Assembly: GCF_002368335.1 (NCBI RefSeq)
Contig: NZ_AP018288.1
Span: 426,948-490,947 of the forward strand
Length of the DNA: 64,000 nt
From: Nostoc sp. NIES-4103
Lineage (GTDB): Bacteria; Cyanobacteriota; Cyanobacteriia; Cyanobacteriales; Nostocaceae
Direction: 5' to 3'
Each line of letters begins with the position of its first letter. Positions within the stretch are counted from its first letter, which is position 1. This document shows, piece after piece, positions 9,114 through 18,868 of this stretch. Both the position numbers and the translations under genes were made by a program. The notes below the pieces were generated by a model that was given only the letters and a program-made list of their open reading frames with translations, did no database searches and was not told the origin of the DNA.

Positions 9114-9842
9114 CTAAATTCCAGCACCATCGAGAAATTCTTCAATCATCGAATCAGAATTATGAGTTTGAACGTTGTCTATTTGTTCGTTGTCTACCTC
9201 GGTTGAGGAGAAACTTGGTTGAACTTCTAATTGCTCAAGCTGCTTCTCTAAAGCCTTGACTCGTTCAAATAGAGCGCGAATCACTTCTGCTTCTACGTCC
9301 CGTACTTGATTATGAGCGAGAACATCTATATTCGAGTCATTCTGACGAGTCACACGTCCTGGAATTCCAACTACAGTTGTGTTACTAGGTACATTTCGTA
9401 GGACTACCGAACCGGCTCCAATGCGGACGCGATCGCCAATTTCAATATTACCCAAAACCTTTGCACCTGCTCCAACAACTACATGACTGCCTAAAGTTGG
9501 ATGGCGCTTGCCGCTTTCTTTTCCTGTACCACCAAGGGTAACACCTTGATAAATCAAAGCATAATCACCTACAATTGCTGTCTCACCAATTACTACACCC
9601 ATGCCGTGGTCAATAAACACACCCTTGCCAATTACCGCTCCAGGGTGAATTTCAATCCCTGTCAAAAATCGACTAATATGGGATAAAAATCGAGGTATAA
9701 AGGGAAAACCCATTTTATACAGTCGATGTGCCACACGATGGAATAGCAGGGCTTGGAGTCCAGGATAGCAGAACAATACTTCAAACCAGTTACGGGCTGC
9801 TGGGTCACGCTCATAAATTGTTCGCAAATCAGTTATTAGCAT
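9114..9842 (-). CDS. cysE: Serine O-acetyltransferase
   Basis: CysE acetylates L-serine with acetyl-CoA, the first step of cysteine synthesis. The 242-residue product has the short helical N-terminal domain (RDPAARNWFEVLFCYPGLQALLFHRVAHRLY) and a left-handed beta helix with hexapeptide repeats. The signature blocks are IHPGAVIGKGVFIDHGMGVVIGE, YQGVTLGGTG and RHPTLG, and the catalytic His is in IDHGMG. A coiled, charged tail (about 185-242) ends the protein. It is flanked by two regulators, and a cysK relic lies beyond. A TACGGTAA site about 100 bases upstream resembles the motif found before both regulators. Confidence 0.93.
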   Translation of the reverse strand: MLITDLRTIYERDPAARNWFEVLFCYPGLQALLFHRVAHRLYKMGFPFIPRFLSHISRFLTGIEIHPGAVIGKGVFIDHGMGVVIGETAIVGDYALIYQGVTLGGTGKESGKRHPTLGSHVVVGAGAKVLGNIEIGDRVRIGAGSVVLRNVPSNTTVVGIPGRVTRQNDSNIDVLAHNQVRDVEAEVIRALFERVKALEKQLEQLEVQPSFSSTEVDNEQIDNVQTHNSDSMIEEFLDGAGI

Positions 9843-9942
9843 ACTCAGTTGAAGTCATCGTTGGTAGGCAAGGCTTTGGAATCACAAATGCAAGATAATT
9901 CCTGCAAAAAAATTAACCGATCTTGAGAATTGTGTAAGATAA

Positions 9943-9952
9943 TCTACGGTAA
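9943..9952. promoter_or_regulatory. Possible cysE operator related to the shared motif
   Basis: TCTACGGTAA is the complement of TTACCGTAGA and matches the core of TAACCGTAG in the flanking promoters. A further TTAACCGAT lies at 9913-9921. The assignment is weak because the match is only eight or nine bases. Confidence 0.3.
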
Positions 9953-10054
9953 GTCGATAGATTTATAGTCTTTCGATGATTGATAAGTCGGATACTATCA
10001 CATTCGACACTTAAAAAAAATTAATTTCGCATAAACTGCGATAAACCCATTAAT

Positions 10055-10069
10055 TAACCGTAGTATATA
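10055..10069 (+). promoter_or_regulatory. Shared motif TAACCGTAGTATATA upstream of the Rrf2 gene
   Basis: This is identical to the 15-mer before the Crp-type gene and ends about ten bases before the Rrf2 start. At that distance a bound regulator would block initiation, as expected for self-repression. Confidence 0.5.
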
Positions 10070-10079
10070 GAGTACTGAC

Positions 10080-10535
10080 TTGAATAGCCAAAACTACGCT
10101 CTCCTGGATCTCTCTTCTAAAGTTGAATACGCGTTATTAGCACTTCTAGAACTGGCAAGCCACCACGGGAAAAAAGTTCCCTTGACAATGAGCGAGATCA
10201 CTGCTAGACAACCCATACCAGAGCGGTATTTAGAGCAAATTCTTACTAACCTGCGGCGTGCCGGCGTGGTACAAAGCCAACGTGGCTCCAAAGGAGGTTT
10301 CGTTTTAGTTCGTGAACCTTGGCAAATTACGTTATTGGAAATTGTCACCTTAGTAGAAGGTGAGCGTAAAGAGAAAGATAGCTCTGGCTCTACGACGCTA
10401 GAAAAAACTCTGGTTCATGAAATCTGGGATCAAGCCAATGCCGCCTGTATTGAAGTTTTGAGTCGCCATACACTCCAAGATTTGTGCACTGAAAGAGAGG
10501 CTCGCGCACAGCAGAGTCCGATGTATTACATTTAG
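10080..10535 (+). CDS. Rrf2-family transcriptional regulator
   Basis: The protein has 151 residues with an N-terminal winged HTH (about 11-85: SSKVEYALLALLELA, IPERYLEQILTNLRRAGVVQSQRGSKGGFVL), which is diagnostic of Rrf2. The start is TTG at 10080. No clear ATG fits before the conserved LSSKVEYAL. Only one cysteine (C455-region, NAACIEVL) and CTER near the end are present, so an IscR-type Fe-S site (three close Cys) is not evident. A CymR-like cysteine regulator is the better guess given the neighbouring cysE. Confidence 0.85.
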   Translation: MNSQNYALLDLSSKVEYALLALLELASHHGKKVPLTMSEITARQPIPERYLEQILTNLRRAGVVQSQRGSKGGFVLVREPWQITLLEIVTLVEGERKEKDSSGSTTLEKTLVHEIWDQANAACIEVLSRHTLQDLCTEREARAQQSPMYYI

Positions 10536-10778
10536 TCAGCAGTCTATAGTCAATAGTCCAAAGTATGTTAACTGATAAACGCCAGTTTGCAAGGGCAAAG
10601 GGAACCTCCCTACCCTTCTGTTTCAAAGACACTAACGCAAACGGGAACGCTAGGAGCGAAAGGATGACGCTCCTGCGTCGAAGATCGCTGTTGAGTTCGC
10701 AAGACGCTCCTACGTCGCTAACACTACACTAACACCCCACGCAACTGGCTTTTGTTTACTGATGACTGATGATTAATT

Positions 10779-11165
10779 ATGCAAATTGCTCATATCACTA
10801 CAGAAATTGTAGGACGGACTCCTTGAGTTCGATTAAACAAGATTCCCCAAGCTTAGAGAGCGGTGACGTAGATTTTAGTGAAGTTAGAAAGTATGAAGCA
10901 AGCTGCTTCTGTTCAAGCCTAAATTGGTGCGAGCATGGTAGAAGCGGCAGAGAAAGCAGGCTTAATTCATCCTGGAAAAACCATTTTAGTGGAACCAACA
11001 TCTGACAATACAGGAATTGCGCTCTTCATGATGGCAGCCGCTAAGGGTTACTATATTATTCTAACGATGCCTGACACGATCAGCCAAGAACGACCAGCGA
11101 TGCTCAGAGTTCATGGCGCTCAAATAAAGTTAATGCCAGGGGTGCAAGGAATAGAAGAGGCGAGT
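10779..11165 (+). pseudogene. cysK: Relic of cysteine synthase (cysK)
   Basis: The opening MQIAHITTEIVGRTP matches the start of O-acetylserine sulfhydrylase and then hits a stop. After a scrambled gap the frame resumes with VKLESMKQAASVQA, a second stop, and IGASMVEAAEKAGLIHPGKTILVEPTSDNTGIAL...SQERPAMLR, which is the family's PLP-phosphate-binding region. The lysine that binds PLP, in the family motif ASVKDR, is lost (ASVQA-stop), and the last 60 percent of the gene is missing. It ends in repeats. It sits in the expected place beside cysE, so this is decay of a resident gene. A functional copy must exist elsewhere. Confidence 0.85.
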
Positions 11166-11370
11166 TTCGGCGCTATCGGCAGTCCCTTAGACGCTCGTTT
11201 CGACGCTCGTTTCGACGCTCCTTCTCCCAAGGGGAGACGCTACGCGTAGCTTGCTTGTGCGTAGCAATACGTCGCTAACGCTGACGCTCGTTCGCGTAGC
11301 GTCTTTGACAGGAGAAGACTCGCGCAACGCTTGCGCTAACACTACAGCTTCGCGCTTCGCTCTTGAGTTC
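11166..11370. repeat. GACGCTCGTTTC / GCGTAGC palindromic repeat cluster
   Basis: Three near-tandem copies of GACGCTCGTTTC lie at about 11189-11222. They are followed by interlocking palindromes built on CTACGCGTAG and GCGTAGC, a common dispersed repeat of filamentous cyanobacteria. Similar units lie at about 10650-10730. The cluster replaces the missing part of cysK. Confidence 0.55.
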
Positions 11371-11460
11371 GCTAACGATGAGAACTCCTCCTGTCGGGGG
11401 CTACCTTACCTCCTGCCTCAAAACCCGTAGCTTTGTACTTCATGCAAAAGCAAACTGCTG

Positions 11461-11925
11461 TTAAGATTTACTAGCAAAAGCTTGGTTGATATCTAGCATC
11501 AAAATAGTAATTGGTTGCTCTTTCTGATTAACAATAGCAATTCGGCTGACCCAAGTTGGTAGCCCGATATGGTGAAACGATTGGGGTATGGGTTGAATGC
11601 TAGATTCACTAATCGAAAGCATGTTTGGAGGTGCATCAACTTGAATACCGTATAATTCTCCGACGCTTCCTTGAGCAATAATCAGAAAACGCCCCAAATG
11701 ATCATTTTCTTGTTGATTGCGATCATGATTACGCTCAAGACAAGAGTAGGGATTAAAAAGCATAACAGTACGCTGTCCCATTTGAGCAAGTTTTGTTGAC
11801 CGAAGCATTTTACTTAAATCATAAGGACAAGTAACAACTTTAAAAACACTATCAATAGGTAAAGCCAGAATATAGGTAGAAACCTTAAAAGTAATGTACT
11901 TCTCTTCAGCGAAATATTTAGTCAT
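11461..11925 (-). CDS. CheW-domain protein, last gene of the chemotaxis-like operon
   Basis: The 154-residue protein carries one CheW-like fold. It opens with KYITFKVSTYILALPIDSVFKVV, the usual start of CheW (TFxLxxxxYALPxxxVxEV). It ends with ITILMLDINQAF, like the CheW end VxLLDxxxLL. The middle is longer and less conserved than in CheW. It lies 126 bases after cheA. It may be a second adaptor with a changed receptor contact, since the classic NLRG block is not clear. Confidence 0.7.
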   Translation of the reverse strand: MTKYFAEEKYITFKVSTYILALPIDSVFKVVTCPYDLSKMLRSTKLAQMGQRTVMLFNPYSCLERNHDRNQQENDHLGRFLIIAQGSVGELYGIQVDAPPNMLSISESSIQPIPQSFHHIGLPTWVSRIAIVNQKEQPITILMLDINQAFASKS

Positions 11926-12051
11926 AATTAAGTTAGAAATTAATTATAAATAATTAATGTATTTAATAATTCATGATCTTCTGCATTTGGTGCGTCTTTG
12001 TGTAAAATTTAATATATTAATTAATATTTTCAATTTACCAAGTATAATTTT

Positions 12052-15000
12052 TTAAGAATAAATCAAATTTGTTCCTTGACAAGCAATAATTTGAGAAATA
12101 GTTAATATTAACTCATGGTCAGAATAAGGTTTAGTTAAGTATGCCGATGCACCAAGTTTAAGTGCTAACTGGCGATGTTTAACAGCTGTACGAGAACTTA
12201 AAATTAGAACTGGAATTTGTGATAAACATTTATCAGAGGTACAGTGTGCAAGAAACTCAAACCCATTCATGCGAGGCATTTCAATATCACAAATGATTAA
12301 ATCCACCTGCTGTTGTGCTTGACAAAGAGATATTGCCTCGTAACCATCACGGGCTTGTAAAGTGTGATAACCAGCTTTTTGTAGCGTAAAAACTAACGCT
12401 TGACGTAAGGTTATCGAATCATCAACAATCACCACTTTACGCTTGCCATCTTCTATTTTGGCTGGTAATGCTGCTTTTGGTTGTGAATTTGTTATCAGCG
12501 AATGAGTGGGTGGGCCTATCCATGTTTGTTTCCACGATTCCATCACCTGCATTTCTTGATTAAGGATATGATCTAATAACGCTGCACCGTTAATCACAAG
12601 CGTTAACCGTCCGTCAGCTAAAATTGTCCCACCGTGGATATATCCAGGAGTGGGGACTAACTTGCTAAAGGGACGGATTACTAATTCTTGTTCCCAAATA
12701 ATTCTATCTACTTCTAACGCAAGTAACTGCTCTTGGCAAAGAACAATTAGCAACGGCAGTACAGTATTATTCTCATTGGTTTGTACTTCAGAAATAATTT
12801 GTGCAGGTTGACGGCTGGAATAATCAAGAATTTCCTCAAGTCGGTAGATACGGACAAGTTCACCTTCGTCAAGTTGGCTATTAGTATTTTTAGCTAAACG
12901 TAATACTCTGCCATGTTCTGAATATTGAATTTGTCCTGTTTTTGGCAAAAGAATTTGGTCGATAGTATCTACTGCTAATGCATAAACTTTTTTACCTGCT
13001 TGACAAACTAAAAGTTTATTGATGCTCAAGTTTAAAGGAATTTGCAAAGAAAATGTTGTACCTTTTTGAGTTTCGCTGTGTACTGCAACAGAACCCTGGA
13101 TAGTATGAAGTTGTACTTTTACTACATCAAGTCCCACACCCCGCCCTGAGATATCATTGACTTGTTTGGCAGTAGAAAAGCCTGGTTCAAAAAGTAATTC
13201 AGCTAATTGAGATTCACTCTGAAGGTGACTTTTTTCGGCAGTAATCAATCCCTGTTCTATAGCATGTTGCCGGATGGCATCAAAATCAAGCCCTTCTCCA
13301 TCATCGTGTACATCAACTATTAATTGGCTGCCTTGGTAATAAGCACAAATTCTGATTTGACCAATTGTTGGTTTATTGCGTAATTCTCGAATTTCAGGTG
13401 ATTCGATACCGTGGTCAAATGCATTGCGAACAAGATGCAAAAGGGGTTCATAAAGACGTTCAGCAATTGCTTTATCAACTAATACATCATTACCTTTAAT
13501 AGTTAATTTTATATGCTTATTATGTTTTTTTTGCAACTGTTCTAACACAGGATATAATCGATTTAAAATACTACCTAAAGGAAGCATTCGTGCATCTAAA
13601 AGCACATCACGAGAATTAGTCAGCAGTTTTTGTTGTTTTTTTAAAATTTGTGTTGTTTGGCGGTTAAGTTGCTCAAAAGTATCAATTTCTTCCTCTATTT
13701 CAGCGGCCTCTTCTAGTAAAGTTTGAATAAATACAGAAAATTCACTATAAGAATCTAGTTCTAAAATATCGAAATTATCGGAGTTTTTAGCAGCTAAAAC
13801 AGCATGACCAATATTGAAGTTACCGTTTTGCAAGTTATAAGGCATTAGCAATGGATTTGACCATTCTTGCAAATCTCCCAGCATTTGCTGAAATTGTCGC
13901 CAACGACTAAGCAATTTACGTAATGAACTTCGCTTTTTACCATCTTGCAAAAATTGTCGATTTTGGTTTGTTAGCAATTCTGCATTGAGATAATTTAGTT
14001 GTTCGAGGTGGTCAACATTGACTCGCACAACTTTAGGAAAAGGTGTGGTAGGAGTATTATTAATTTCTTCCGATAAAGGTATAAATTCTACTGACTGAGT
14101 TGTTTGTGTAGTAGGTTGATTTTCATGCATTTTGGCGATTATTTGAGCATCTTTTTGAGATGAAATTATAACTTTTTTAAGTTCGCCAGTAACTAAATGA
14201 GATTGTGGAAGAAATTCGGAACCTGTAAGTTGTAGTAAAGCTACACTTGGACATCCAGCTTCAGGGTTTTCACTTTTGAGAATTTCAGCACAGCAGGAAC
14301 GAAAATCTTCCAATGCTAAACGGGAAATCGTGCGTGCAGCTCGGGGATTTTGATCAAGTGCGGTAATTGTTGCTTCAGCAATAGTTAAGAAACCGAGAAG
14401 TCCAATCGCCTGTCCATAACCGCGAAACAGTTCTGCTAAATTACGGAGAATAGTATCACTATCTTTGGGTTTAGCATTAGCGATCGCAACAGCAGTTTTT
14501 TCCAGTTCAGGACAAATACTATCCTCAAGCAGCATTTTGATACCTTCAAAACTCACTTCTGTAGCTGTTTGGTCTTCTTGCTCCTCTATTAAAAAATTTC
14601 CCAACTTTGTCTGTAATTTCGATAATACTGCTGAAAAACGCTCAACTACGTTATTATTATCGATATGCGAACCAGTCAGTTTTGCCATCAAAGGATCACG
14701 CAAGCATTCATAACTTTCAAAAAACAAAGCCTGCATTTCTGAGTCAATAACTACTTCTGGTGTTTGAATAGCACGAAAAACATCTTCAAGGGTGTGGGCA
14801 ATATTTTTAATAGTCTCAAAACTCAAAGTTGCGGCAATACTTTTCAGCGTATGAGTTGCTCGCATCAGAATATGAACTTGTTCAAAGTTATTTTTATCTG
14901 GTTGCAAATTCAGCAATGCTTGCTCAATTGTACTCAGAAGTTCTGGTGCTTCTAAACAGAAGTGGTGGAAAAGTTGGGCTTGGTAGTTTGAGTCAGACAT
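12052..15000 (-). CDS. Hybrid CheA-type histidine kinase with C-terminal receiver
   Basis: The protein has 982 residues. The Hpt domain lies at 1-110 with phospho-acceptor His50 in RATHTLKSIAATL. A second helical Hpt-like region without an obvious His follows (about 150-245). The dimer domain and ATPase (about 400-645) have the N box HLVRNAFDHGIE and the G boxes DDGEGLDF and SGRGVGLDVVK. A CheW-like regulatory domain (about 650-800) and a receiver (855-982) with Asp905 in ICDIEMPRMNGFEF complete it. This is the PilL/TaxA type of motility kinase of cyanobacteria. It follows the receptor gene by 166 bases. All active-site boxes look intact. Confidence 0.93.
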   Translation of the reverse strand: MSDSNYQAQLFHHFCLEAPELLSTIEQALLNLQPDKNNFEQVHILMRATHTLKSIAATLSFETIKNIAHTLEDVFRAIQTPEVVIDSEMQALFFESYECLRDPLMAKLTGSHIDNNNVVERFSAVLSKLQTKLGNFLIEEQEDQTATEVSFEGIKMLLEDSICPELEKTAVAIANAKPKDSDTILRNLAELFRGYGQAIGLLGFLTIAEATITALDQNPRAARTISRLALEDFRSCCAEILKSENPEAGCPSVALLQLTGSEFLPQSHLVTGELKKVIISSQKDAQIIAKMHENQPTTQTTQSVEFIPLSEEINNTPTTPFPKVVRVNVDHLEQLNYLNAELLTNQNRQFLQDGKKRSSLRKLLSRWRQFQQMLGDLQEWSNPLLMPYNLQNGNFNIGHAVLAAKNSDNFDILELDSYSEFSVFIQTLLEEAAEIEEEIDTFEQLNRQTTQILKKQQKLLTNSRDVLLDARMLPLGSILNRLYPVLEQLQKKHNKHIKLTIKGNDVLVDKAIAERLYEPLLHLVRNAFDHGIESPEIRELRNKPTIGQIRICAYYQGSQLIVDVHDDGEGLDFDAIRQHAIEQGLITAEKSHLQSESQLAELLFEPGFSTAKQVNDISGRGVGLDVVKVQLHTIQGSVAVHSETQKGTTFSLQIPLNLSINKLLVCQAGKKVYALAVDTIDQILLPKTGQIQYSEHGRVLRLAKNTNSQLDEGELVRIYRLEEILDYSSRQPAQIISEVQTNENNTVLPLLIVLCQEQLLALEVDRIIWEQELVIRPFSKLVPTPGYIHGGTILADGRLTLVINGAALLDHILNQEMQVMESWKQTWIGPPTHSLITNSQPKAALPAKIEDGKRKVVIVDDSITLRQALVFTLQKAGYHTLQARDGYEAISLCQAQQQVDLIICDIEMPRMNGFEFLAHCTSDKCLSQIPVLILSSRTAVKHRQLALKLGASAYLTKPYSDHELILTISQIIACQGTNLIYS

Positions 15001-15166
15001 TGTATTTGAAGGTGAATGAATATTAGAAACATCAGTTTATGAATTGCAAAACAAATGAGTTTCTTATTACTCTCTGCGACTGGTGCGACTCTGCGTGAGA
15101 TAAAAAATAAGTTTCACGCAAAGGCGCAAAGACGCAGAGAAAGATTTACATTTTCCCTGCTGTTTT

Positions 15167-18100
15167 TTAATCGTTACCTTCTACCTGAAAACCGCGAGTC
15201 ACCTTGAACTGACTCGCACTGAGTTGCAAATCTTGTGCCATTGCTAATAGTTCTTTAAAGGAAGCTGATAATTTAATCGAATCAGCTGAAGTTTTATTGG
15301 CAATTCCTGCTACATCAGTCATGGTTTGGGTGATGGACTGGGACTGCTGGTTTTGCACTTGGGTAGTTTCGGTAATTCTTTCTACCAATTCGCTAATTTG
15401 AGTTGTAGCTTCAACGATCGCATTTAATTGCTGGCGAACTTCTGTAACTAACTTGGTACCCTCAACAACTTGCTGGATGCCTGTATCCATTGCTGCTGCT
15501 ACCTCCGTGGTTCCCGCTTGAATTTCTTGTACGAGTTCTTCAATTTCGGCGGTGGCTTCGGCAGATTGTCCGGCAAGCGATCGCACTTCATCGGCAACTA
15601 CTGCAAATCCCCGTCCGTGTTCTCCGGCTTTGGTGGCTTCAATTGCGGCATTGAGTGCTAAAATTTGGGTCTGGGTAGTAAAATTACTGATGAGACTCAC
15701 CACACGAGAAACTTTTTGACCAGATTCGCTCAGGCGTTTGATGCGTTTGCTGGTTTCTGCCACGGTTTCCCGAATCCCGGTAATCCCGTCCACGGTTTTG
15801 TTCATGGCGGTTTCACCTTCTTTGACAGTCTGGTTTGTTTTCTGCACAGCTTCTTCAACCAATCTGGCACTGGTAGCAACAGCTTCAGTAGAAGCTACCA
15901 TTTTCTGGATTTGCTCGACGGCTTGGGAAAGGGCTTGAAATTGTTGCTGTGCTTGGTTAGCTAGTTCCACAATTGAAGATTCGCTGTCTTGGGAGGTACT
16001 AGCGACTGCTTGGGAGGCTTGCTGCACCTGTGTCACCAACTGTCGCAAGTTTTCTAGGGTGTTATTGTAAGTGTCAGCAATTTTACCAACTTCATCGCCT
16101 GTAACTGGGGCGCGGACGGTTAAATCTCCTTGGAGTGCCGGTTGTACCGCAGATAGGAGTTGGGCAACTTCTTGTTGTAATGCTTCGTTTGCTTGCTTTT
16201 CGCGTTGGGCGGCTTTGCTGAGTTGCTGGGATTGAATTTCCAGTTGTTCCAAATACTCGGACTGTTGCAAAACAATACCCAACTGCGTCGCTACTTGAAT
16301 CAACAAATTGACTTCACCTTCTTCCCATTGGCGGGGTGCTGTATTTTGATAAGTCAATAACAAACCCCAAAGTTGCTGTTCGCCTTTAAATAAAGGTGCA
16401 GCAATGTAAGCTTTGGCTCCCCATTGTTCTAAAACTTCGCGACTGAAGGTGAGGTCAGCACAGACTTGGACATCATGAATTGCACTTGGCTCATTTTTGC
16501 GAAAGCGACCGCCGGAACTTTCTTGTAAAACCGGGTCTGCAATTACCGCCATATCGCTACCAGCAAGTTTGAGATAGCCGCTACCGACATCTTCAATAAT
16601 AAATTCGCCGCTCCAATCTGGATTAAAGCGGTAAATGGCAACGCGGTCTACATTCAGTAATTGGCGGAGTTCTTGGGTGATGGAACGAAACAGAGAGTCG
16701 GGGTTAAAGTTTTTTTGTTGCAGGCGTTCGACAATGCGCTGTCCAATTTTGAAGATAAATTGCACAAAATTAGTTTCTCGCTCTGCCAATTTGGAAAGCT
16801 GTTCAGATTGTTGCCGTACTTCTTCAAGGTATTTTACTTGTTTGAGGGCAATCCCTACTTGAATCCCAACTTGGATGAGTGAACTTAATTCCCCATTTTC
16901 CCAAGTTCTAGGTTTATCGTTTTGATACGCTCCCAACAAGCCCCACAATTGATCTCCCGTGAACACCGGCACAATCATATATGCCCTGGCTTCCATCTGT
17001 TCTAGAAGTTCGATGTGGCAAGCAGCGTGTCCGATGGTGTAAATATCATTGACAACAATAGAACCGTTGTCTTTATAGCGACCACCTTGGGATTCTTGTA
17101 AGTAAGTATCCTCAATGGTAGGAATAATATCTAACAAACGGTTCCAGCCGCTAGCAGCGGATTCGGCAACAAAATGCCCACTCCAATTGGGATTAAATTG
17201 ATACAGAGCTACCCGCTGACAGCTAAGCATTTGCCGGGTTTCTTGGGTAGCAATTTTAAAAATTGTATCGATGCGATCGCTAGCTAAATTCCCCCGTGCT
17301 TGTGCTGAGGAACGGAAAACCGCTTCCAAATCCATTGTGCGGGAAAGCCGGGTAGTAATGCGAGCCAGTGCTTGTTCACGGGCGGCGGAACGCTCCATTT
17401 GTTTGGAGGATTCCTCAATTTTTAACTGTGCTTCCATCTGCTGTATGGCTACAGCCAAAGGTGAACTGAGTTGCAGCAAAAAGTTAACTTCTGACTCTAG
17501 CCAAACACGAGGGCCAGAATTCTGATATGCTGCCAATAATCCCCAAAGTCTGCCGTGAACAAACAAAGGTACAACTACATAAGCTCGACACTGGTACTTT
17601 TCTAAGGTTTCTAGATAACACGGCGTATAGCCCATGCCATAGATATCATTGATTTGCTTATACCTTCGTCCGCGAGCATATTCACCTCCTTTAGTATCTC
17701 TGAGGTAGGTGTCAACTTCTTGGGTTGAAGTCATGGATAAGCTTTTGACAGTGCAGCGATCGTATTCTGCTAAGTTACCGCGCAAACTACTATCACGCTC
17801 CTGGGCGGTTAACACTGCTATCCAACCGCCACCCACAGATTCGGCAATAAACTCTCCAGACCAATCCTCGTGGAAATGATAAATACCCACGCGATCGCAT
17901 TTCAACAGGCGACGAATTTCCACTGTGGTAAAACCAAACAAATTCTCAAAATTCGGTGACTGACCGATTTTTTGTGTAATTCGGGTAATTAATTGTTCTT
18001 GTTCTGAGCGTTCTTGTAGCAATGCTTGAAATCGCAATGGTTGCATACACAGCAACAAATCGCGCACAATTTGATTGAGGAAAGTAATTTCTTGCTCTTG

Positions 18101-18712
18101 CCAAATGCGGGGGCTAGAGCATTGCTGAACAGATAATATTCCCCAAATTTTGCCATCCAGATGCAAAGATATATTTAAGCTAGATTGAATTTGAAATTGT
18201 TCCCAGAGTTTGCATTGGTCTGGGGTTAACGGCGCAGTTTCGATATCATCATAACGAATGACTGACTCTTTTTCGTAGTCTGTGAACTGCTCAAAACCAA
18301 ACACCACCAGAGGCATTTCATCACGCATTGCTGGTGTAAAACCACGCGCAACAGACTCAGCAACAACAGCGCCAGAAGTTTTTTCACCAAATTCATATAT
18401 TAATACGCGCTCAGTTACTAAAGTCTCACGGATAGACGTGACGGCAATTTTATAAAGCTCTGTAACTGAGGAAGTTTGTTGCATTTTTTGAGCAATTGCT
18501 GTAACTTGCTGATTCAATACAGCAAGCAAATCTTCTGAAATTAATCCTTGAATTTGCGATTTTTGGGCAGGAGTAACCTCAATGGATTTCTCAACATTTG
18601 TAGACTCTGGTTGCTTTCTGGATAACCTGGTAGAAGTTGAAGGCTTTCTGGTTTGGGTTTTATTTTGTGGTTTTGTACTACCGTTTTTTGTCAAATCTAG
18701 TTCAGCAGTCAT
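15167..18712 (-). CDS. Soluble methyl-accepting protein with four GAF domains, two of cyanobacteriochrome type
   Basis: The protein has 1181 residues and no membrane segment. GAF domains lie at about 80-225, 250-425, 480-627 and 665-820, then a HAMP (about 850-900) and a methyl-accepting signalling domain with the hairpin EATKAGEHGRGFAVVADEVRSLA. GAF2 has GYTPCYLETL (Cys365) and GAF3 has GHAACHIELL (Cys565). These are the positions where cyanobacteriochromes attach a bilin. GAF4 has Ser-Arg there, and GAF1 is also unlikely to bind. The layout resembles PixJ/PtxD photoreceptors, so phototaxis is the likely input. Other GAF ligands remain possible. Confidence 0.9.
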   Translation of the reverse strand: MTAELDLTKNGSTKPQNKTQTRKPSTSTRLSRKQPESTNVEKSIEVTPAQKSQIQGLISEDLLAVLNQQVTAIAQKMQQTSSVTELYKIAVTSIRETLVTERVLIYEFGEKTSGAVVAESVARGFTPAMRDEMPLVVFGFEQFTDYEKESVIRYDDIETAPLTPDQCKLWEQFQIQSSLNISLHLDGKIWGILSVQQCSSPRIWQEQEITFLNQIVRDLLLCMQPLRFQALLQERSEQEQLITRITQKIGQSPNFENLFGFTTVEIRRLLKCDRVGIYHFHEDWSGEFIAESVGGGWIAVLTAQERDSSLRGNLAEYDRCTVKSLSMTSTQEVDTYLRDTKGGEYARGRRYKQINDIYGMGYTPCYLETLEKYQCRAYVVVPLFVHGRLWGLLAAYQNSGPRVWLESEVNFLLQLSSPLAVAIQQMEAQLKIEESSKQMERSAAREQALARITTRLSRTMDLEAVFRSSAQARGNLASDRIDTIFKIATQETRQMLSCQRVALYQFNPNWSGHFVAESAASGWNRLLDIIPTIEDTYLQESQGGRYKDNGSIVVNDIYTIGHAACHIELLEQMEARAYMIVPVFTGDQLWGLLGAYQNDKPRTWENGELSSLIQVGIQVGIALKQVKYLEEVRQQSEQLSKLAERETNFVQFIFKIGQRIVERLQQKNFNPDSLFRSITQELRQLLNVDRVAIYRFNPDWSGEFIIEDVGSGYLKLAGSDMAVIADPVLQESSGGRFRKNEPSAIHDVQVCADLTFSREVLEQWGAKAYIAAPLFKGEQQLWGLLLTYQNTAPRQWEEGEVNLLIQVATQLGIVLQQSEYLEQLEIQSQQLSKAAQREKQANEALQQEVAQLLSAVQPALQGDLTVRAPVTGDEVGKIADTYNNTLENLRQLVTQVQQASQAVASTSQDSESSIVELANQAQQQFQALSQAVEQIQKMVASTEAVATSARLVEEAVQKTNQTVKEGETAMNKTVDGITGIRETVAETSKRIKRLSESGQKVSRVVSLISNFTTQTQILALNAAIEATKAGEHGRGFAVVADEVRSLAGQSAEATAEIEELVQEIQAGTTEVAAAMDTGIQQVVEGTKLVTEVRQQLNAIVEATTQISELVERITETTQVQNQQSQSITQTMTDVAGIANKTSADSIKLSASFKELLAMAQDLQLSASQFKVTRGFQVEGND

Positions 18713-18868
18713 AATTAATTTCTAATTCCTATTACACGATTAAATTAGTAAAAGATCGCAAAATCTTTTATATTTATGAAATTTCAATGGGTAACAACGT
18801 AAGTGCTGTGAAAATCGCTAGTTTTCTCCCAATCGCTAATCCCCAGTATCCAGTCCCCAGCCCCCAGT

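Noticed and set aside
8929..9117. Small frame before the cysE 3' end
   Set aside because: It consists of low-complexity dispersed repeats (GGGACTGGGG and CAATACCCAATACC types).
10935..11249. A 104-residue frame that could be called a short cysteine synthase
   Set aside because: It is only the middle of a broken cysK. It lacks the PLP lysine, and its end is repeat-derived (DARFDARFDAPSP).
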